Source: WYZ-LMO11 sp964617245 (GTDB taxonomy: Archaea; Thermoproteota; Methanomethylicia; Methanomethylicales; Methanomethylicaceae). Taken from it: DNA of 10,447 nucleotides. The notes under the pieces are model-generated. The model did no database searches and was not told the origin of the DNA. It saw only the letters and a list, made by a program, of their open reading frames with translations. The stretch lies in NCBI GenBank assembly GCA_964617245.1, contig CAZTWF010000013.1, positions 1-10,447 of the forward strand, written 5' to 3'. A program made the position numbers and the translations under genes. How positions within the stretch are numbered: the first letter of the stretch is position 1; the number at the start of each line of letters is the position of its first letter. This document shows, one piece after another, positions 1-5,017 of the stretch.

Positions 1-59
1 TAAAGCTATATATTGATATATAATATATTAGGAAATATTTTGATCATAAATTATTATTG

Positions 60-78
60 ATTAAAATTTTCTAAAATA
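60..78 (-). terminator. Candidate T-rich terminator after the tRNA
   Basis: Read on the minus strand, the bases just after the tRNA 3' end contain two TTTT runs within 20 bases (ATATTTTAGAAAATTTTAA). Archaeal transcripts commonly end at short T-rich stretches, so this is a plausible stop for the tRNA transcript. The whole area is AT-rich, so the signal is weak. The remaining bases 1-59 show no gene I can support. Confidence 0.3.
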
Positions 79-151
79 TGGGCCCGGAGGGATTCGAACC
101 CTCGACCAACAGGTTATGAGCCTGCCGCTCTGACCGCTGAGCTACGGGCCC
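79..151 (-). tRNA. tRNA with anticodon CAU, probably tRNA-Ile2
   Basis: On the minus strand this 73-base gene folds into a full cloverleaf. It has a perfect 7-bp acceptor stem (GGGCCCG with CGGGCCC), D stem GCTC/GAGC, anticodon stem GCAGG/CCTGT with one G-T wobble, loop CTCATAA, T stem GAGGG/CCCTC and T loop TTCGAAT. The discriminator base is A and CCA is not encoded. There is no intron. The anticodon CAU could mean initiator Met, elongator Met or Ile2. The anticodon stem lacks the three G-C pairs of initiators. The GGGCCCG acceptor with A73 resembles archaeal isoleucine tRNAs more than archaeal elongator Met tRNAs as I recall them. Ile2 is therefore favoured; in Archaea its C34 is changed to agmatidine by TiaS. 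Stem G+C is very high against the AT-rich surroundings. Confidence 0.95.
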
Positions 152-174
152 TTCTATGAAAGAAAAAATAAAAG

Positions 175-184
175 TAAAATTTAT
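175..184 (-). promoter_or_regulatory. Candidate TATA box for the tRNA gene
   Basis: The minus strand reads ATAAATTTTA, centred about 28 bases upstream of the tRNA 5' end. It is preceded by the purine-rich AAAAGGA, which could serve as a BRE. Spacing fits an archaeal TBP/TFB promoter that starts at or just before the mature tRNA. AT-rich sequence makes such matches common, so this rests mainly on position. Confidence 0.4.
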
Positions 185-197
185 TCCTTTTGGATAA

Positions 198-226
198 CTT
201 ATTTTTTAATTATTTTAAAAAATAAG
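198..226 (-). terminator. 12-bp perfect inverted repeat, candidate terminator of the small gene
   Basis: CTTATTTTTTAA and its exact complement TTAAAAAATAAG flank a 5-base loop (TTATT). The structure starts 22 bases after the stop codon of the minus-strand 49-codon gene, and its arms contain T6 and T4 runs on that strand. An archaeal polymerase could stop at the T-rich run whether or not the hairpin forms. It lies between the small gene and the tRNA promoter and would insulate them from each other. Confidence 0.45.
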
Positions 227-247
227 ATTAGTTATAATAAAGATTTT

Positions 248-397
248 TTATTTCTCAATTTCAATTTTAATATTTCTCCAATTCTCATTTACACCTTTCA
301 AAGTCATTATTGCACTTACTATTATATTTCCTAAGATATTATTAACAAAATCATTTAGAAAAATTTCTTTTTCATCTACAATTAATCTTAATTTCAT
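248..397 (-). CDS. Small conserved-looking archaeal protein, 49 aa, unknown function
   Basis: An open frame of 49 codons runs from ATG at 397 to TAA at 248. It is preceded by a good Shine-Dalgarno site, AGGTGA at 402-407, four bases before the start, and a TATA-like box at 431-439 sits at promoter distance. The protein begins MKLRLIVDEKEIFLNDFV, continues NNILGNIIVSAIMTLKGV and ends WRNIKIEIEK. It has no signal peptide, cysteines or known catalytic motif. The pattern (short beta strand, a DEKEI or NGKEV-like turn, LNDFV, a hydrophobic helix, LKGV, then a charged beta strand) resembles small hypothetical proteins I recall from other archaea, but I cannot name a family. It suggests a compact beta-alpha-beta fold that may dimerise. 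It is divergent from the cobamide operon, so a functional link is possible but not shown. Confidence 0.72.
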   Translation of the reverse strand: MKLRLIVDEKEIFLNDFVNNILGNIIVSAIMTLKGVNENWRNIKIEIEK

Positions 398-430
398 TTT
401 TTCACCTAATTAGATTAAAAAGTAGTTAAG

Positions 431-439
431 AATATATAA
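431..439. promoter_or_regulatory. TATA box that may serve both divergent genes
   Basis: AATATATAA on the plus strand reads TTATATATT on the minus strand, so TBP could bind in either direction. For btuF it predicts a transcript start near 460 and a leader of about 34 bases. For the small minus-strand gene it predicts a start near 410 and a leader of about 12 bases holding AGGTGA. No clear BRE is visible on either side, so direction cannot be decided from the sequence. Confidence 0.45.
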
Positions 440-459
440 GAGATTTTTAATAAAATTAT

Positions 460-484
460 TGGATGGATATACCATCCATATGGT
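460..484. promoter_or_regulatory. Two overlapping inverted repeats in the btuF leader, candidate operator
   Basis: TGGATGG-ATATA-CCATCCA (460-478) is a perfect 7-bp inverted repeat. It overlaps a second repeat, ACCAT-CCAT-ATGGT (471-484). They lie at and just after the transcript start predicted from the TATA box at 431-439. The second repeat touches the Shine-Dalgarno site of btuF (GGTGAT, 482-487). This is where an archaeal repressor would block the polymerase. As RNA the two hairpins would be mutually exclusive, and only the second would mask the ribosome site. The repeat is G/C-containing in an AT-rich leader. The segment is far too short to be a cobalamin riboswitch. Confidence 0.45.
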
Positions 485-493
485 GATATTATA

Positions 494-1588
494 GTGAGAT
501 CTATATTTGCATTAATTATTATTGCTTTATTATTAGGTACTTTTAATACTGCTATAATCTTTGCAATGAACAATAATATTTCCAATATAGATAATAGTTT
601 AACTTCTATTAATAGTAAATTAAATAATCTAATAAATGAAATATCTTCTACAAAAAAAGAATTAGAAAGATTCAAAAGCTTTTATTATCCAATAATAATA
701 AAAGATGCTCTTGGAAGAACTATTACTATTAATTCAGAACCTATGCGTATAGTATCATGTACACCTTCAATAACAGAAATGTTATTTGCTCTTAATCTTT
801 CTGATAGAATTGTAGGTGTAGACAAATATTCAAATTATCCAAAATTAGTTTTAGAATTAAAAGAAAAAGGAGTAATTACTGAAGTTGGTGGAGTAACTAC
901 TCTTAATCCTGAAAAAATAGCTTATTTAAATCCAGATCTTGTATTAATTGATGCAAGTTTACAAAAGAAATTTATACCTACTTTAGAAGGATTTGGACTC
1001 ACAGTTATTGCATTAGAAGCACCAAGTATAGAAGAAGTAATAAATAATATATACATAACATCAAAAATAACTTTAAAATTAGAAGAAGGAGAAAAATTAA
1101 TTGATCAAATAAAGAGCACTATAAAAGAAATAACTTTTAAAACTTCTAAAGTTCCTAAACAAAAAGTATTATTCTTAGTATGGTTAGATCCTTTATGGAC
1201 AACAGGAAATGGAACATATGCTAATGATATTATTTCTATAGTAGGTGGAATTAATATATTTAATGATAAAAATGGATGGTTTATTACAAATCCTGAAGAA
1301 ATTATCTCAAGAAATCCAGATGTGATTATATTTAGTTCTATGACACTTCCAAAATCTCCTGAAGAATTAATAAATTATATAAAGAATATACCAGGATTTA
1401 ATGAAATTAATGCTATAAAAAATAATAGAGTACATATTTTAACAGGAGAAGCAGCAAATGCAATAGAAAGACCAGGTCCAAGAATTATTGATGCAACTTT
1501 ATTATTAGCATATATAATTAATCCAGAAATATTCAATATTACAATTCCTAATTTCATAAGTAACTATGAAAATATAATTAGGCGATAA
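494..1588 (+). CDS. btuF: Corrinoid (vitamin B12) ABC transporter substrate-binding protein
   Basis: This is a surface receptor that would capture corrinoids outside the cell and hand them to BtuCD. The start is GTG at 494, with GGTGAT six bases upstream. Residues 4-24 form one hydrophobic segment (signal anchor or signal peptide). Residues 27-62 are rich in Asn, Ser, Lys and Glu with heptad-like spacing and probably form a coiled-coil stalk. Residues 66-345 form a class III periplasmic-binding domain (PF01497 type), shown by RIVSCTPSITEMLFAL at 85-100, IVGVDKYSNYP, LNPEKIAYLNPDLVLID, GGINIF and ERPGPRIIDA near the end. There is no lipobox cysteine, so the protein is probably held by its N-terminal helix. 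The same fold also binds iron-siderophores or haem; the B12 assignment rests on the cobamide genes downstream. It is the first gene of the operon, with two bases between its stop and btuC. Confidence 0.88.
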   Translation: MRSIFALIIIALLLGTFNTAIIFAMNNNISNIDNSLTSINSKLNNLINEISSTKKELERFKSFYYPIIIKDALGRTITINSEPMRIVSCTPSITEMLFALNLSDRIVGVDKYSNYPKLVLELKEKGVITEVGGVTTLNPEKIAYLNPDLVLIDASLQKKFIPTLEGFGLTVIALEAPSIEEVINNIYITSKITLKLEEGEKLIDQIKSTIKEITFKTSKVPKQKVLFLVWLDPLWTTGNGTYANDIISIVGGINIFNDKNGWFITNPEEIISRNPDVIIFSSMTLPKSPEELINYIKNIPGFNEINAIKNNRVHILTGEAANAIERPGPRIIDATLLLAYIINPEIFNITIPNFISNYENIIRR

Positions 1589-1590
1589 TA

Positions 1591-2607
1591 ATGCTTACAT
1601 TAGCAAAACAAAGAAAAATAAGATTACTAATTTATCTATCTTTTCTATCTGTTCTTCTTTTTCTATCTTTTTTATCTTCATTAATGATAGGATCTTTTCC
1701 ATTATCTCCAATAGAAGTTTTTGAAAATTTAATTAATCCTGAGAAAAATAAAACAATAAGTACTATCATATATAATTATAGGCTTCCAAGAGCTTTATTT
1801 GCTTTAATTACAGGTTTTTCTCTTGGAATTTCTGGTGGAGTTATTCAGTCTTTAACAAGAAATCCATTAGCAGATCCTTATATTACAGGAATGGCTTCTG
1901 GTGCAGCTCTTGGTGCAGCTATTGCATTTTTAATACCAATTATTTCAATATATTTTATTCCTTTTTTTGCATTTCTTGGAGGTATTTCTTCAATTTTATT
2001 AACAATATTTTTAGCAAAAAAAGCAAAAGCAGGTCCTATTGGTTTTATTCTTGCAGGTATTGCAATTGGTACTTTTGCAAGTGCTTTACTTATATTTATA
2101 ATTACATTAGCTCAAGAAAAAGCTCATGGAATAATTTATTGGATATATGGTTCTTTTTCTACATCAAAATGGTCTGATATTATTATTACATTACCAATAG
2201 TTGCTTTTTGTTCTTTATTTCTTTTTATTAATGCAAGAGATCTTAATATTCTTCTATTAGGTGAAGAACATGCTTCACAACTTGGAATAAATGCAAAAAG
2301 ATTATGGATTTTAATGTTATTAATTTCAAGTTTATGTGTTTCTTCTTGTGTAGCTTTTTGTGGAATAATAGGATTTATAGGTTTAGTTGCTCCACATATG
2401 ATTAGATTAATATTATCTTCAGATAATCGATTTGTATTACCTTTAGGAGGTCTTACTGGAGCTTTTCTATTATTATTATCTGATAATATTGTTAAAAGTT
2501 CTATTAATCCCTTTGGTGAAATGCCTATTAGTACTATTACATCTATAATGGGTGTACCATTTTTCATTTATCTTTTGATAAAAAAAGGTGGTAGATATGA
2601 AATGTGA
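1591..2607 (+). CDS. btuC: Corrinoid ABC transporter permease (FecCD/BtuC family)
   Basis: This is the membrane channel of the uptake system. Its 338 residues match the usual family length and hold about ten hydrophobic segments; the first is near residues 12-34. Family hallmarks are YRLPRALFALITGFSLGISG around 63-82, the stretch QSLTRNPLADPYITGMASGA at 86-105, and the loop that docks to the ATPase, GFIGLVAPHMIRLI, followed by LPLGGLTGAFLLLLSD. The C-terminus reads GEMPISTITSIMGVPFFIYL, also typical. The ATG start lies two bases after the btuF stop, so translation is likely coupled. The gene overlaps the following ATPase gene. The family also carries ferric siderophores and haem, so substrate specificity is inferred from context. 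Confidence 0.9.
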   Translation: MLTLAKQRKIRLLIYLSFLSVLLFLSFLSSLMIGSFPLSPIEVFENLINPEKNKTISTIIYNYRLPRALFALITGFSLGISGGVIQSLTRNPLADPYITGMASGAALGAAIAFLIPIISIYFIPFFAFLGGISSILLTIFLAKKAKAGPIGFILAGIAIGTFASALLIFIITLAQEKAHGIIYWIYGSFSTSKWSDIIITLPIVAFCSLFLFINARDLNILLLGEEHASQLGINAKRLWILMLLISSLCVSSCVAFCGIIGFIGLVAPHMIRLILSSDNRFVLPLGGLTGAFLLLLSDNIVKSSINPFGEMPISTITSIMGVPFFIYLLIKKGGRYEM

Positions 2608-3406
2608 AAAATGTGAAATTATTGTAGATGCAATATCTGTTTATTTTAATTCATCAAAAATTTTAGAAAATATAAAATTTGAAGTAAAAAAAGGAGAAAT
2701 GTTAGGAATTATTGGACCAAATGGCTCAGGAAAAACTACACTTTTAAAATGTATTGCAAGAAGTATAATTCCAAAAGGAAGAATTATAATATTTGGAAAA
2801 CCTATAGAAGAATATACTAATAATGAATATTCAAAAATTGTTTCAGCTTTACTTCCTAATTGGCCAAATGGATTTAATATGAAAGTTTATGAAGTTGTTC
2901 TTATGGGATGTAGAAATAGAACAAATAGTTTTTGGTGGGAAAAAGAAGAAGATATAAAAGCTACTGAAGAATTTCTTAAATTACTTAAAGTATATCATCT
3001 TCATGATAGAGATTTTACTACTTTAAGTAGTGGAGAACAAAGAAGAGTTCTTATAGCAAAATCTCTTGTACAAAGAACAGATATTATTTTACTTGATGAA
3101 CCAATTGCATATCTTGATTTAAAATATAGAATTGAAATAATGGAAATATTAAAATCTTTAAGTAAAAATAATAAAATTGTAATAATTTCTGCTCATGAAA
3201 TTGATTTAGCATCATCATATTGTGATAAAATTATTGTTCTAAATAATGGTAAAATAGTAGCAATGGGAAAGCCAAGAGATATAATTAATGAAAAACTTAT
3301 TTATGAAGTATATGGAATTAATGCTACTATAAAATGGTTTGAAAATTATCCAATTATAATACCAAAAAGAAATATTAAAAAAGAGGAATTATTATGTTTG
3401 AATTAA
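2597..3406 (+). CDS. btuD: Corrinoid ABC transporter ATP-binding protein
   Basis: This is the cytoplasmic ATPase driving BtuC. I chose ATG at 2597 (269 aa) because AGGTGG lies five bases upstream; an in-frame GTG at 2588 would overlap that ribosome site. The gene overlaps btuC by 11 bases. Seen motifs are Walker A GPNGSGKT (40-47), signature LSSGEQ (143-148), Walker B IILLDEP (163-169), D-loop AYLD and switch His200 in SAHEIDLA. The closing segment VLNNGKIVAMGKP is typical of the FecE/BtuD group. One oddity is at the Q-loop: the usual VLPQ reads LLPN, so the Mg-contacting Gln appears to be Asn88. All other catalytic residues are present, so the protein is probably active. Its end overlaps the next gene by 13 bases. 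Confidence 0.9.
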   Translation: MKCEKCEIIVDAISVYFNSSKILENIKFEVKKGEMLGIIGPNGSGKTTLLKCIARSIIPKGRIIIFGKPIEEYTNNEYSKIVSALLPNWPNGFNMKVYEVVLMGCRNRTNSFWWEKEEDIKATEEFLKLLKVYHLHDRDFTTLSSGEQRRVLIAKSLVQRTDIILLDEPIAYLDLKYRIEIMEILKSLSKNNKIVIISAHEIDLASSYCDKIIVLNNGKIVAMGKPRDIINEKLIYEVYGINATIKWFENYPIIIPKRNIKKEELLCLN

Positions 3407-4335
3407 TTGATTTATTATCAAAAATAATAAAAAATTATAATCCTGAAGGAGTATTACTTTCAGGTGGTGTAGATAGTAGTTTACTAACAATTATTTCATC
3501 AAAATATTTTCCAATTTATGGTATTACTACTATATTTAATAAAGGAGATGATGAAAAATATTCATTAATTATTTCTAAGAAATTAAATATTAAACATAAA
3601 ATTAAAAGATATGGATTAGAAGAAGTAATTAATGCTATAAGAGATATTATAAAAATAATTAAAACTTTTGATCATATTGAAATAAGAAATGATATTTCTA
3701 TATATATTGCACTAAAAGAATTTAAAGAAGAAGGAATAAAAAAGATTATGACTGGTGATGGAGGAGATGAACTTTTTGCAGGATATGATTATATGATAAA
3801 TATGAATGAAAAAGAATTAAATGAATATATAATATTTTTAACAAAAAATTGGAATTTTTCATCAAAAATAATTGGAAATGCCTTAGGAATAGAAGTTATT
3901 CAACCTTTTCTTAATGAGAAAATAATTGAATTTGCAAAAAATATACCTTATGAATGGAAAATAAATAAGAAAAATGGAAAATTATATGGTAAATGGATTT
4001 TAAGATTTATATTAGATAATCTTGGTTTTTCTGAAATAGCATGGAGAGATAAACAACCTATAGAAATTGGAAGTGGAAGTATGGAAATATCAAATATTTT
4101 ACTTAAAATACTTGGTGAAGAAGCAGAGGAAATTGAAAAAGAAGCTCTAAAAGAAAATATAAGATTTTGGAGTAAGGAACAAATTTATTTCTTTAAAATA
4201 TATAAAGAAATTTTTGGATTTCCTCCAAGAGCAAAAGAAGATGAGAAATATTGTCCATATTGTAAATCTCCAATTGATAGTATACGTTGTAGATATTGTG
4301 GATTTTATTTAGGTGAGAAATATTTGAAATTATGA
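3394..4335 (+). CDS. Asparagine-synthetase-like PP-loop ATPase with C-terminal zinc ribbon
   Basis: This protein probably activates a carboxylate with ATP (adenylation) and forms an amide, as the synthetase half of AsnB does. Seen motifs are the PP-loop SGGVDSS (23-29), GDGGDELFAGY (121-131), VIQPFL (168-173) and RDKQPIEIGSGS (218-229), a lysine-containing loop of the type that closes the AsnB site. The N-terminal glutaminase domain of AsnB is absent: the protein starts directly at the PP-loop domain. It would therefore use free ammonia or a separate ammonia donor. Cys287, Cys290, Cys299 and Cys302 form CX2C-X8-CX2C, a small zinc ribbon not found in standard AsnB. The ATG at 3394 has GAGG seven bases upstream and overlaps btuD. 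The substrate is unknown. Asparagine synthesis is one option; amidation of a corrinoid carboxylate or of an RNA or protein target are others suggested only by context. Confidence 0.85.
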   Translation: MFELIDLLSKIIKNYNPEGVLLSGGVDSSLLTIISSKYFPIYGITTIFNKGDDEKYSLIISKKLNIKHKIKRYGLEEVINAIRDIIKIIKTFDHIEIRNDISIYIALKEFKEEGIKKIMTGDGGDELFAGYDYMINMNEKELNEYIIFLTKNWNFSSKIIGNALGIEVIQPFLNEKIIEFAKNIPYEWKINKKNGKLYGKWILRFILDNLGFSEIAWRDKQPIEIGSGSMEISNILLKILGEEAEEIEKEALKENIRFWSKEQIYFFKIYKEIFGFPPRAKEDEKYCPYCKSPIDSIRCRYCGFYLGEKYLKL

Positions 4336-4357
4336 TTTTATTAAATGTGAAATAAAA

Positions 4358-5017
4358 ATGAAATCCTCTAATAATTCAAAAATTTTAGCATTTTTCTCTG
4401 GTGGAAAAGATTCTATTTTCTCTATTATGAAAGCTAAAGAAAATGGATTATCAATTGATTATCTTTTATTTAATACTCATGATTTTCCAAGACCAAATGT
4501 ACATGAAATTAATATTGAGATTGTAAAAATTATTGCAAATTTAATAGGTATTCCACTTTATATATTACATTTAAAAGAAGGAAAAGAATATGAACAATTA
4601 AATAATTTATTTTCAAAACTTAATATTAATTATATAATAATTGGTAATATAAATTCAAAAGAACAATTAAATTGGTATAAAGATTTATGTAAAGAAAATA
4701 ATATAGAAATTTATGCTCCATTATGGGGAAATCCTTATGATATTTTAATTAATGAAATAAATTATGGAATTAAAGCAATTATATGTGATTTAGATATTAA
4801 TAAACTTAATAAAAATTTAATTGGAAAAATAATTGATAAAAACATAATAAAAGAATTAGCTTCTATTAATTTTTGTGGAGAATATGGAGAATATCATACT
4901 TTAGTATTAGATTCTCCAATAATGCAAGGAAGAATTATTATAAAAAATTATCATATTTTAGAGAAATGGAATCGTTGTATGTTAAAAATAGAAGAATTTA
5001 TGGTGATGAGAAAATGA
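4358..5017 (+). CDS. Dph6-like PP-loop ATPase (diphthine-ammonia ligase family)
   Basis: This is a member of the COG2102/PF01902 family, whose known member Dph6 amidates diphthine on elongation factor 2 with ATP and ammonia. The 219 residues match the family length. Motifs are SGGKDS (14-19), HDFPRPNVHEINIE in the place of the Dph6 segment with SPN or HxxN, YAPLWG (119-124), and the C-terminal signature GEYGEYHTLVLDSP (174-187). The middle segment of Dph6 that normally holds conserved Tyr and Arg before the LW motif reads NINSKEQLNWYKDL here. This suggests a divergent paralogue rather than the housekeeping enzyme. The ATG at 4358 has only a weak GTGA site. The gene follows the AsnB-like gene after 22 bases and overlaps cobD by four (ATGA). 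A role in corrinoid amide chemistry is possible but unproven; true Dph6 remains an alternative. Confidence 0.8.
   Translation: MKSSNNSKILAFFSGGKDSIFSIMKAKENGLSIDYLLFNTHDFPRPNVHEINIEIVKIIANLIGIPLYILHLKEGKEYEQLNNLFSKLNINYIIIGNINSKEQLNWYKDLCKENNIEIYAPLWGNPYDILINEINYGIKAIICDLDINKLNKNLIGKIIDKNIIKELASINFCGEYGEYHTLVLDSPIMQGRIIIKNYHILEKWNRCMLKIEEFMVMRK

Noticed and set aside
440..493. Cobalamin riboswitch in the btuF leader
   Set aside because: The predicted leader is about 34 bases, far shorter than a cobalamin aptamer, and no B12-box-like sequence is visible.
415..675. Minus-strand open frame of 86 codons over the start of btuF
   Set aside because: It lies antisense to btuF, is almost entirely Ile/Leu/Lys/Asn from AT-rich sequence, crosses the promoter region and has no supporting motif.
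2136..2567. Minus-strand open frame of 143 codons inside btuC
   Set aside because: It is the antisense shadow of a well-supported permease gene; its translation shows no domain and it has no convincing ribosome site context.
4873..5013. Upstream in-frame extension of cobD (47 residues)
   Set aside because: It would overlap the conserved GEYGEYHT region of the preceding gene. The translation does not match CobD, and GGTGAT precedes the ATG at 5014.
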